A DNA stretch of 64,000 bases from assembly GCA_031270945.1 (NCBI GenBank), contig JAISWZ010000069.1, forward strand, positions 1-64,000, in the 5' to 3' direction. The notes under the pieces were generated by a model. That model was not told the origin of the DNA, ran no database searches, and worked only from the letters and a program-made list of their open reading frames with translations. Positions 1 to 9,367 of this stretch are shown here, in pieces (the stretch's first letter is position 1; the number at the start of each line of letters is the position of its first letter). Source of the stretch: Clostridiales bacterium. Lineage in GTDB: Bacteria; Bacillota; Clostridia; Lachnospirales; WQUN01. The translations under genes were made by a program, and so were the position numbers.

Positions 1-518
1 CGCTCAAAACCGTCAACTTGGTCTTCTTTTCATCGCGTCAAAAACCCTTGTTTCCGCCATTTCTCGAAAGAGCAAAGCCAACTTTGAATTCAACTTCTCT
101 CATAGGGGCAAAAATTCGAGATTAGACCCCTTATTCTGCTTCAATATTGTCATCGCGCCTAGATCCCTTGTTTCCGCCATTTCCTGCAAGCAACTAATGC
201 ATTGATGTCTGCCTTCTCCATCCCCCTCAGCCAGCTGGCGTTACTTTTCTCTCTGCTATACCTAAGCATAGGCAACCAGCAAAGCCCGCCCATGGTTCAG
301 AAATCCTTGGTATGCCATTCGCTCAATTCAGTCTACTTGGTCTTCTTTTCATTGCGTCAAAACCCCTTGTTTCCGCCACTTCTCGAAAGAGTGATGCCAA
401 CTTTGAATTCAACTTCTCTCATAGGGGCAAAAATTCGATGGTAGACCCCTAATTCTGTTTCAATATTGATTCGCGCCTAGATCCCTTGTTTTCGCCATTT
501 CCTGCGAACAACTAATGG
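1..518. repeat. Direct duplication of a ~200-bp non-coding segment
   Basis: Bases 1-199 and 320-517 are near-identical copies (about 319 bp apart). Both contain the blocks CTTGTTTCCGCCA, TTTGAATTCAACTTCTCTC and ATAGGGGCAAAAATTCGA in the same order. No reading frame is shared by the two copies, so this looks like duplicated intergenic DNA. The first copy is cut by the window edge, so the array may continue to the left. Confidence 0.8.
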
Positions 519-544
519 TTTGTTGTCAGGCATTCTCCATCCTC

Positions 545-735
545 GCTTGGCCCTCGCGCGATGAGGTTTCTGGCTCCTTCCTGCAGAGTATTCAACTTAG
601 AAGACCTGAGCTCGACCGCATCACTACGTACTGGAAGAATTTCACTTTCAGCTTGGAAGGCACAAAAAAGGCGCAGAAAAAGCTTTGCCTCTCCCCCACG
701 CGATGAGATTTCTGGCTCCTTCCTGCCGAGCATTC
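545..735. repeat. Isolated copy of the ~150-bp repeat A
   Basis: This stretch carries the hallmarks of repeat A: the block GGCTCCTTCCTGC, an ATTCAACTTA block, a CTGGAAGAATTTCACTTTCAG hairpin-like segment, and a GGCACAAAAAAGGCGCAGAAAA block. The next unit begins at about 695 and runs straight into repeat B near 740, the same A-to-B junction seen at 6590-6630. Confidence 0.7.
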
Positions 736-1480
736 AACTTAGAGTATCCTTCAGCTTACCCGCACTGCTTCCAACAAGATGGATTGTTTTTTAGCTTTAG
801 TGTGCACAGCGAGGGACTTTTTGTTCCTCGCGTTAACGAACCCCTTTATTTAGCTTGGACCGCTCATGCCTATCCTCCGGTTTGTCCGCACCACTTCCTG
901 GGAGTTGGTTTGTAGTTCCTCGCGTGACTAACCCCTTATTAGCTTAGACCGCTCATAACATCCTTCAGTGTTGCGTGACTAACCCCTTATTTAGCTTAGA
1001 CCACTCACGCCTATCCTCCAGTGTGCCCGCACCGCTTCCTAGAAGACGGATTGTCCCGCTTTTATCTGCTCAACGAGGAATTTTGTTTTTGTTCCTCAGG
1101 CAACGAAGCCCTTAGCTAACCCTCAGTTTTCCCGTACCGCTTCCAACAAGATGGATTGTTGCTCCAGCTTTAGCGTACAGAGATTTTGTTTTTGTTCCTC
1201 GGGCAATGCACGTCGAGAGGCTTTGTTATTGTTCCTCGCGCAACGAACCTCATAGCTATCCTTCAGCTTACCAGCACTGCTTCCAACGAGAAGGATTGTT
1301 GCTCCAGCTTTAGCGCACACAATGAGGGATTTTGTTTTTGTTCCTCAGGCAACGAACACTGCTTACGGCTTACCTTGGCATACCCTCACTGCTTCCAACA
1401 AAACAACGATTTATGTTCCACCTCTTGTCTGCGCATCGAGGAACTTTTTTTGGCGCATCAAGCTAGTAGTGGTGAACAAA
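736..1480. repeat. Degenerate tandem array of repeat B (~128-bp unit), first block
   Basis: About six units, each with a GCTTCCAACAAGATGGATTG-like block followed by a TTTTGTTTTTGTTCCTC block and an AACCCCTTATTTAGCTTAGA block. Units vary by substitutions and short indels, and no conserved spacers exist. Open frames occur on both strands but have no ribosome site and follow the repeat period, so I treat the array as non-coding. Confidence 0.75.
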
Positions 1481-1564
1481 ATAAACTTAATCCCCTAAAC
1501 GACTAACATACGCATTTTCATGGAAAAATAGATATGTAGGCAATGACTTAGAGGAGGAAGAAAA

Positions 1565-2071
1565 ATGGTAACCGTTTCGGAATTCGTACAGATAGTTCTT
1601 GAGATAACAGCAGCAGAAGCAGCTGTGTCAATTAATGATGAAAATAAAACTGTCCACCTGGAGGTCGAAACAATTAGGGAAGGGCTCACCTGCCCTCATT
1701 GCGGCGCGCAAAACATTCCGGTTTATGATACAAGGCCCAGGAGATGGCGGCATATCGACGTCGGTAAGTACAAGTCTTACATTCACTACCGCCAGCCAAG
1801 ATGCACTTGCCCTCATTGCGGTGTCGTGTCTGTGCCTCCCCCTTGGGCCCCCAAGCAATGCAGCCATTTTACGAACGCGTTCGAGCTTGAGGTCATGAAG
1901 CTGGCAAAATCCACGTCGGTTCTCCAAATCGCGATCCATTTTGGCGAGAATGATCCAACAATTTGGGGCATAATCAAGCGCCGCGCCGACGATGCCATGG
2001 CGTCGATGAATTTCCAGGATGTCAGGCGAATAGGCGTTGATGAGACATCTTCCAGAAAAGGCTTAGGCTAA
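1565..2071 (+). pseudogene. Truncated ISL3-family transposase
   Basis: The 168 aa product has the N-terminal architecture of ISL3 transposases: a zinc-binding CPHCG (about residues 39-43) and a CTCPHCG (about 79-85), then a helix-turn-helix region and the sequence RRIGVDETS, which in intact members begins the DDE catalytic domain. The frame stops ten residues later, so most of the roughly 400 aa family length, including the other acidic residues, is missing. A good ribosome site (GAGGAGG) precedes the ATG by 8 bases. It is an inactive remnant. The downstream DNA shows no continuation in another frame that I can recognise. Confidence 0.8.
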
Positions 2072-2815
2072 TCGGGGTTTAATGCGCATTCCATCGCTGC
2101 GCCTGGGAAATTTGAAAAGAAAGTTTTTAGCTGGTTTTTAGGATAAACGGGTTTGATGCTTCCCCTGCTGGTGCTCGCTCGGACTCCCCGAGTGAGGCAA
2201 ATCGCTCAATGTCACCTCTCTCAGCTCATCTGCCCAGCTTTTCACAGGAGCGATTGCTCTGACAAATTCAGATGCCCAGAAGTGCATCGAGGGCAAAGTT
2301 CGCCTGAAATAGTTATATTTTGGTAATTTCAATCCATGATTTCTTTATTCCACCATGGAATTTAACACGTTTTGCATGTTTGTCCCTGTTGGCGCTCGCT
2401 CGACTTGGTTTTGCCTTTGGAAGCACCATCCCTGGCTAGCCTAAACAGCTTTGTCTGCTCACCTAAACCGCTTGAGTTAACCTCACCGCTTTCTACAAGA
2501 ACGATTCAAGAATGCATAGGGCGAGCCTTTACTTTGTTATTGCTCAAGAACCGCCTTGCCCTCGAGTGCCATGCGCAACTCGTCTTTCCGATCCTTGACC
2601 AGCGCTCACAACGATGAGAGCCCGACATCGGCGCAGGAGTCCGGCTTGGCATCAACTTAGATATAGACGAATGGACAACAGCCTCGATAAGGATGTCATC
2701 GGATTCCACATGCGGTCTGAAGTTTGCGATTTTATCAGTCGGCCCTTTATTTTCGAGCCGAATACTAATAGCACTGTGGCCAGCGTCATCAGCGCAAGCC
2801 TTCATGCAAAGAAGG
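2072..2815. other. Gene-free stretch with a possible decayed coding fragment
   Basis: No intact gene. On the minus strand 2625-2805 reads as a protein-like stretch (core ISIRLENKGPTDKIANF) without a ribosome site or recognisable family. A 26-base block, CTGTGGCCAGCGTCATCAGC plus six bases, occurs here (2774-2799) and again at about 4664-4689, so both places may hold pieces of the same lost gene. Confidence 0.35.
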
Positions 2816-3520
2816 ACTATGTTTTTGTTCCTCGCGCGGCTAACCCCTTATTTAACTTAGACTGCTCTGAGCCAGCTTACCCGTACAGCTTTCCATAGGA
2901 TGGATTTGCTCCAGCCTCAGTCTACACATAGAATGGCTTTGTTTCCGTTCATCGGCAACGAAACCCTTGTTAAGCATAGTCTGCTCATAGCTATCCATCG
3001 CCCGCAGTGCTTCCAACGAGATGGATTGTTGTTCCCGCTTTAGTCCGCACGTCGAGGGTCTTTGTTTTTGTTCCTCGCGTTAACAAACCACTTGTTTAGC
3101 TTAGACCTCTCATGGCTATCCTTCAGTATGCCCGCACCGCTTCCAACGAGATGGATTGTTGTTCCGGCTTTGATATGTACAACGGGATTTTGTTTTTGTT
3201 CCTCTCGTAACAAACCCCAGGACCGTCCTCCAGTGTGCATGCACTGCTTTCCACGGGATGGATTTGCTCTAGCTTTAGTGCACACACCAAGGGACTTTAT
3301 TTTTGTCCCTCGCACACGAACCCTTTGTTTAGCTTAGACCGCGCATAGCTATCCTCCAGTGTGTCCGCACCGCTTCCAACGAGATGGATTGTTGTTCCAG
3401 CTTTAGTTACTCAACGAGAGGCTTTGTTTTTTTCTCGGGTAGCGAACCCCTTATTGAGCTTTGGTTGCTCACGGGCTTTCTTCAACTTGTCCGCACTGCT
3501 TTCCATGAGATGATTCTGCA
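2816..3520. repeat. Repeat B array, second block
   Basis: About six further units with the CGCTTCCAACGAGATGGATT block at roughly 2885, 3010, 3140, 3245, 3370 and 3493. Spacing is 105-130 bases. The order of blocks matches the first array, so the two arrays share an origin. Confidence 0.75.
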
Positions 3521-3588
3521 GCAAGACTCCATCAAAGCCCTAAAACCAAGGCTTGCAAAGAGCGGATGCGGCGGCCAAACTTTGTATT

Positions 3589-3695
3589 TTAGAGCGTATC
3601 CCAAAATTATATCCGAGGTGCAAAAAGAGTCCGGCATTGAAGCATTCGCCAGGACTTTTCCGACACCATTATGGATTTTGGGGATATGCACTAAG
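3589..3695. repeat. Palindromic element (MITE-like), copy
   Basis: Left arm TTAGAGCGTATCCCAAAATT and right arm ATTTTGGGGATATGCACTAA face each other 107 bp apart. The interior carries the GAAGCATTCGCCAGGACTTT block of the 'CATTCGCC' subfamily. No coding capacity. Confidence 0.8.
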
Positions 3696-3798
3696 CCATT
3701 TACGTGCATTGGTCCGGTGGCGTCAGGATGCCAAGGGTTCTTAGCGGCATGGAGAAAAGCGAGGTCAAGGAACTTGAGACCTCGCTGGGCACCCACAC

Positions 3799-3998
3799 TC
3801 GATTCATGCTAGTGAAGCGAGCTCGGTTTTTTGCTCGCGTTGCTCTTAAAGCTTTCGAGAGCAACGCGAGCAAGATCAAATCATTCCAAATACTTTTCCA
3901 GGCCCGCACCTTGTTTGCTCTTGTCAACGTAGCCACTCGATTCATTACAGTGAAACGAGCTCGGCTTTTTGCTAGCATTGCTCTTGAATCTTTTGCGA
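3799..3998. repeat. Two direct copies of a ~66-bp segment
   Basis: Bases 3799-3864 and 3932-3998 both read CACTCGATTCAT, then GTGAARCGAGCTCGG, TTTTTGCT and ATTGCTCTT-like blocks, with about ten differences. They lie in a gene-poor region and have no shared open frame with a ribosome site. Confidence 0.65.
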
Positions 3999-4103
3999 GG
4001 AGTTTTTTCAAGATATTTTCTGGCCTGCAACAACCTTATGCAAATCATTCTACGCGCTCGCGAGGTTAGCGACTTGCGAGCGCTCCACCAGGAAGAAAAT
4101 TAG

Positions 4104-4553
4104 GTGGAAAACACAATTGCAAGAAACGAAAGCTGCTTCGGACAGCTTGCTTGCCCTCCAACGGAGAGCGTGATTGACAGAGCCAATCAGAATTACAAGA
4201 TTGGCGTTCCTTCGAGCATATACACGTTGCTTGAAGTTGCAGTGAGAAACGATAAGCTCGGCAGCGAAGAGCCAGAAAGGAGCGTTAAGTTGAGGGAGTG
4301 GCTGCACTACAACAGCTACTTTGACTCGGTTCTGAGGTCTATTCGCGTCGAGAACAAAGCGTCTCTCAAAGGCCAGAGGCGCCGACATAATCGACGCGTC
4401 TGACTTCATCGAGTTCTCGCTTTTGGACAAGAGCGAGATGGAAATGCCAATAACCCTGACGTTCAAGGACGCCTTCAATGCTCCGCGCACTGAGAGGATA
4501 CAACCCCTATATAAAGTATTGGCGGATGCGCCACTATGTATTCACAAAAGTTG
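4104..4553 (+). pseudogene. Decayed unidentified coding region
   Basis: The frame from 4104 gives a protein-like sequence (ANQNYKIGVPSSIYTLLEVA, later LREWLHYNSYFDSVLRSIRV). Near 4372 the sense continues in another frame (DIIDASDFIEFSLLDKSE, then ITLTFKDAFNAPRTERIQP) and stops at about 4553. A frameshift inside an old gene explains this best. I do not recognise the family. There is no convincing ribosome site, and no partner gene nearby. Confidence 0.4.
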
Positions 4554-5245
4554 AAAATCATGCTTGAAAATCCAGGCGATCCAAACTGCAAGCATAGGTG
4601 CGCCTTATCAAATTCAGGCAATCATTTTGCCAAAAACGGAGGGAGCATCATGGGAATAGCCTACTGTGGCCAGCGTCATCAGCGCAAGCTCGCGCTTGGA
4701 TTTTCCTCCGTGGCAGATCTATCTCTGCCATGCTTTTCTCAACCTCCTCCGAATCAGCTATCTCCATTGCTCATGACCGTCGGTTGGCGATCATCCAGAA
4801 AATAGACAGTCTTCTCGAACATCGAGTTCTCGAATACCATTTCGTTCAGGGTATGCCTCTGCCTCCAAGACAACACAGCGATGTACATGTTATCAGCTCG
4901 TCCCTAAAATTAAGATGGATGCTTGCGTCCTACTGGAGCCCTCGCCGCAATTTCCACAATGTTTTGAAAGTCACACCTCGGACGGTTGCCATGAGCGTTA
5001 TCCGAAAAATCCGTGAGCCTGTCTCGCGCTTAGGGACGGAGGCGAGGCCATCGCAATGCTACTCGTTTTCCGGGTCAGGAAAAACGTCCGACAAGTCAAA
5101 GTTTTGAGAATCCCGCTCCCGCCAAAAGCAGCGCTCGATTATAGTCTCTGTATGCTTAACATTCTATGTAATCGATGCATGAAATCGGCTTTGCGAGTAC
5201 TACACATTGGCAAACTGCTTGGCAAATGGCTCAGCGTATGCTCTA
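4554..5245. other. Gene-free stretch
   Basis: Open frames here lack ribosome sites and change frame often. Parts may continue the decayed gene upstream. A block near 4664-4689 repeats bases 2774-2799. Nothing else recognisable. Confidence 0.4.
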
Positions 5246-6600
5246 GAAAAAGCTTTGCCGCCCCCACGCGATGTGGTCCCGGCTCCTTCTCGCCGAGTAT
5301 TCAACTTATAAAAACTAAGTACCTCGAAGCTTGGCTGCACCGCTACGTACTGGAAGAATTTCACTTCCAGCTTCGAAAGGCACAAAAAAGGCAAAGAAAA
5401 AACTTTGCCGCCCCCACGCGATGTGATTCCTGGCTACTTCCTGCCGAGTATTCAACTTATAAAAACTAAGTACCTTGAAGCTTGGCTGCACCGCTACGCA
5501 CTGGAAGAATTTCACTTCCAGCTTTAAAAGTGCAAAAAAGGCACAGAAAAACCTTTGCCGCCCAAACGCGATGTGGTTCCTGGCTCCTTCCTGCCGAGCA
5601 TCAATTCAAGAGAACCTAAGTACACTGAAACTTAGCCGCACCGCTACGCACTGGAATAATTTCACTTCCAGCTTTAAAAGGCACAAAAAGGCGCAGAAAA
5701 ACTTTTGCCGCCCCCACGCAATGCTGTTCCTGGCTCCTTCCTGCCGAGCATCAATCATGAGAACCTTAAGTACCTTGAGTTCGACCGCACCGCTACACGC
5801 TGGAAGCATTTCACTTCCAGTTTTAAAAGGCACAAAAAAGGCACTGAAAAAGCTTTGCCACCCCACGCGATGAAGTTTCTGGCTCCTTCCCTGTTTCTCG
5901 CTTCCGAGCATTCAACTTAAAAAATCTAAGTACCCTGAGTTCGGCCGCAACGCTATGCACTGGAAGAATTTCACTTCCAGCTTTTAAAAGCACAAAAAAG
6001 GCACAGAAAAACCTTTGCCGTCCCCACGCGTGAGGTTTCCGGCTCCTTCTAACCAAGCATTCAATTTAGAAAACTTTAAGTACCCTACTTAGAGCATATC
6101 CCAAAATTCCGGCAGTGGCGCAGTGAAAGTCATCGCGATGCTTTAACGCGTGACTTTCACAAGCCATAAATTTAATTTTGGGATATGCTCTTAGTACCCT
6201 GAGTTTGGCCGCACCGCTACGCACTGGAAGAATTTCACTTCCAGCTTTAAAGTGCACAAAAAGGCGCAGAAAAACCTTTTCCGCCCCCACGCGATGATGT
6301 TCCTGGCATGTGTTGAAGTTTCTGGCTTCTTCCCTCCGAGCATTCAACTTAAAAAATCTACGTACCCTAAGTTGATCGCACCGCTACGCACTGGAAGAAT
6401 TTCACTTCCAGCTTTAAAAGCACAAAAAAGGCAAAGAAAAAACTTTGCCGCCCCCCACGCGCTGAAGTTCCTGGCTACTTCCTGCCGATCATCAATCAAG
6501 AGAACCTAAGTACCCTGAGGCTATTAGCCGCACCGCTACTCGCTGGAAGCATTTCACTTCCAGCTTTAAAAGGCACAAAAAGGCCAGAAAAAGCTTTGCC
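5246..6600. repeat. Tandem array of repeat A (~150-bp unit, about nine copies)
   Basis: The block AAAACCTTTGCCGCCCCCAC recurs at about 5251, 5401, 5551, 5701, 5851, 6011, 6273, 6441 and 6590. The first four steps are exactly 150 bases. Each unit holds a perfect short hairpin, CTGGAAG-loop-CTTCCAG, a GGCACAAAAAAGGCACAGAAA block and an ATTCAACTTA block. The one long step (6011 to 6273) is explained by a palindromic element inserted at 6089-6193. No ribosome sites or consistent frame, so probably non-coding. Confidence 0.85.
6089..6193. mobile_element. Palindromic element inserted inside a repeat A unit
   Basis: A 105-bp element with arms TTAGAGCATATCCCAAAATT and AATTTTGGGATATGCTCTTA interrupts the AAGTACCCTGAGTT block of a repeat A unit. 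GTACCCT is present on both sides of the element but only once in uninterrupted units. This is the footprint expected of a target duplication. The interior has nested complementarity (GTGAAAGTCATCGCGATGC with GCGTGACTTTCAC). Confidence 0.8.
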
Positions 6601-7920
6601 ACCCCAGGGACAGCTTATCCGCACCGCTTCCAACGAGATGGATTGTTGTTCCGGCTTCAGCGTACACAGCGAGGGACTTTGTTTTGTTCCTTGGACAACT
6701 AACCTCTTATTAAGCTTAGACTGCTCATGGCTATCCTTAGCATACCTCACCGCTTCCAAAAAGATGGATTCTTGTTTCTGCTTAGATATGTACAACAAGG
6801 GATTTTGTTTTTGTTCCTCGCATAACAAACCCCTCATTTAGCTTAGATTTCTCTAGGCCAGCTTATCCGCACCGCTTACAACGAGACGGATTGTTGTTCC
6901 AGCTTTAGTGTACACAGCGAGGGACTTTGTTTTGATTCTTGGGCAACTAACCTCTTATTAAGCTTAGACTGCTCATGGCTATCCTTGGCATACCGCACCG
7001 CTTACAGCAAGACGGATTGTTGTTCCAGCTTCAGTGTGCACAGCAAAGGACTTTGTTGTTGTTCCGGTTGAGACTGCTCAGCGAGGGACTTTGCTTTGTT
7101 CCTCGCGTGGCTAACCCCTTAGACCCTCAGGACTGTCCTTCAGCTTACCCGCACCGCTTACAACAAAACGCTTTTTGTTCCAGTTTAGCGTGAACATCGA
7201 GGGGGCTTGTTTTTGTTCCTCGCACACGAACCCCTTATTGAGCTTAGACTGCTCGATGAGGGGCTTTGTTCGTTTCTCGCATGGCTAACCCCTTACTTAG
7301 CTTAGATTGCTTTGGGCCAGCTTACCCGCACCGCTTTCCATTGGGCGGATGGTTGTTCCAACTTTAAGTGCAGACAACAAGGAACTCTCGGACAACTAAC
7401 CCCTTAGGTTGCTAGGGGCATTCTTCATCTTCAATTTGTCCGCACCGCTTTCAGCGCACACAATGAGGGCCTTGTTTCCCGCGTAACGAACCGCTTGTTT
7501 AGCTTCGACTTCTCATAGGTATCCTTTATCGTACCCGCAACGCTTTCAAAAAGATGATTTGTTGTTCCAACCTCAGTATACACAAGGAGGGCTTTTGCTT
7601 TTGTTCCTCACGAAATGAACCCCTTACTTAGCTTCTACCTCTCAAGGCTATCCTTCAGCTTATCCGCGCCGCTTTCAACAGATAGATTGTTGTTCCAGAT
7701 TTTGTCTGCTAAGCGACGGACTTTTATCCCTCAGGTAGGCGGATTGTTGTTCCCGCTTTAGTTTGCACGTCATGGGCCTTGTCATTGTTCCACATGGCTA
7801 ACCCCTTATTTAGCTTAGACCTCTCATAGCTATCCTTAGCGTACCCGCACTGCTTCCAACAAGACAGATTTTTGTTCCAGCTTCAGTATGCACAGCAAGG
7901 GACTTTGTTTTTGTTCCTCT
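6601..7920. repeat. Repeat B array, third block
   Basis: About ten units of the 128-bp type follow directly on the last repeat A unit. Recurrent blocks are CCGCACCGCTTCCAACGAG, GGATTGTTGTTCCAGCTT and TTTGTTTTTGTTCCTCGC. Copies become more divergent towards the right end. No supported gene. Confidence 0.75.
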
Positions 7921-8075
7921 TATGACATAAATTGATACGAAAGTCAATAAATTGATATATTCAAGTGGAAAGCCCTGATATACTGAAAAAGAACTGAGGC
8001 TAAGGCTAAGACGCAAGCAAAACAAGGGCGACTTGGCGGCAATCAGCAATGCATTGAGATCACGAAGAATCCGCC

Positions 8076-8098
8076 CTAAAAGCATATCCCAAAATTAT
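8076..8098. repeat. Half copy of the palindromic element
   Basis: Only one arm (AAAGCATATCCCAAAATTAT) is present, about 60 bases upstream of the glycosidase start. The opposite arm is missing, so this is a truncated copy. Confidence 0.6.
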
Positions 8099-8157
8099 GT
8101 CCTATGTGTCAGTTCAAAAGCCGAGAACTGCAATGCAGAAATGGATGTGACAGAGCA

Positions 8158-9306
8158 ATGCGAAATTCAATCAAGCCAGGACAGGTTTGGCTGGACACGA
8201 ATGGAAAGCGCATTCAGGCCCATGCAGGCGCAATCATCTACGAGAACGGCGTCTATTACTGGTATGGCGAAAACAAGGAATTCACAAACGAGAAAAGGAA
8301 GGTTTGGACTTCAGGCATACGCTCCTACTCCTCCAAGGATTTGTACAATTGGAATGACGAGGGATTGATAATTCCTCCGAATGAAGTGGACAAGCGTTCT
8401 CCGATGCATCCATCCAGGCGAAATGACCGTCCGCACATCCTGTATAACAAAGGAACCCGCAAATATGTCTGCTGGATCAAAGAAATCGAGAAAGGCTACC
8501 ATATCCTTGCTGCCGACAAGTTGCTGGGCCCCTACAACATGGTAAACCCAGATTACAGGCCCCTGGGCAAGGCAGCTGGCGATTTTGACTTAGCGCAGGA
8601 TGAAGTTACAGGGAAGGCATACCTATATTTTAGCCACAAGCAGGAGTGTGTCATTACCGTTGAACTTACGGAGGATTATATGGCCGCCACCAGCAACTGC
8701 CGGCAGTTTTACGAGGGGCTTTATCCGCCGTTTTGCCGCGAGGGAATCACGCACCTTTTTCGAGGAGGAAAGCACTATTTGCTCACCAGCGGGATGATTG
8801 GATACATTCCAAATCCTTCGGTAGTAGCCGTTTCGGATGATTGGCTTGGGCCTTTCGAAACACAAGGCAACCCGCATATCAACGATGACAGCTGCGCATC
8901 TTTCAACAGCCAGGCTTCTTCAATTTTCAAGCATCCTCACAAGGAAGATTGTTACTTCGTTCTTGCGGATCGCTGGGTTCCAGACTTTGTGGTGACTCGG
9001 GAAAGATACGAATGGCTTACGCGTGTGATCGGCTCAAACTTTGACAAGAAATACAAAGCCAGCCTTAAAGAAAAATTGGCATTGCTAAAGACCCCCATCA
9101 TGGCTAAAGCAAACACCTCAATGGCCGATTATGTATGGCTTCCCGTGCGTTTTGAAGGTGAAAGGCTTTTGATCGATTGGCAAGACGAATGGCAATTGAT
9201 TTGCATACCTGAATGCGCTTTGCCTAAGTACTGCAGATCTTTCAGTTCCAAATTCGAAAAATCAGAATTATGGCGTTTTCCAGGGATTCTGCGCCTATCT
9301 ATCTGA
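8158..9306 (+). CDS. Glycoside hydrolase family 43-like protein
   Basis: A 382 aa protein that resembles the five-bladed beta-propeller of GH43 enzymes, closest in feel to the exo-beta-1,3-galactanase-like members. The opening blade reads GQVWLDTNGKRIQAHAG and then IIYENGVYYWYGENK, a typical GH43 start. Later motifs are GDFDLAQDEVTGKAYLYFS and ADRWVPD. There is no signal peptide, so it probably acts on oligosaccharides in the cytoplasm. I chose the ATG at 8158 because the propeller begins a few residues after it; an upstream ATG at 8104 adds 18 residues without a better ribosome site. The GH3 gene follows 61 bases downstream and may form a pair with it in plant or arabinogalactan sugar breakdown. 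Substrate not determinable from sequence. Confidence 0.75.
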   Translation: MRNSIKPGQVWLDTNGKRIQAHAGAIIYENGVYYWYGENKEFTNEKRKVWTSGIRSYSSKDLYNWNDEGLIIPPNEVDKRSPMHPSRRNDRPHILYNKGTRKYVCWIKEIEKGYHILAADKLLGPYNMVNPDYRPLGKAAGDFDLAQDEVTGKAYLYFSHKQECVITVELTEDYMAATSNCRQFYEGLYPPFCREGITHLFRGGKHYLLTSGMIGYIPNPSVVAVSDDWLGPFETQGNPHINDDSCASFNSQASSIFKHPHKEDCYFVLADRWVPDFVVTRERYEWLTRVIGSNFDKKYKASLKEKLALLKTPIMAKANTSMADYVWLPVRFEGERLLIDWQDEWQLICIPECALPKYCRSFSSKFEKSELWRFPGILRLSI

Positions 9307-9367
9307 ATCTGCTCATTTTGGGATGATATTCTTGGTCGCTTTTCGGCAATTAAAAAATCTGGAAGGA

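Noticed and set aside
545-7920. Many open frames on both strands in the repeat arrays
   Set aside because: They follow the repeat period, have no ribosome sites and change frame between units.
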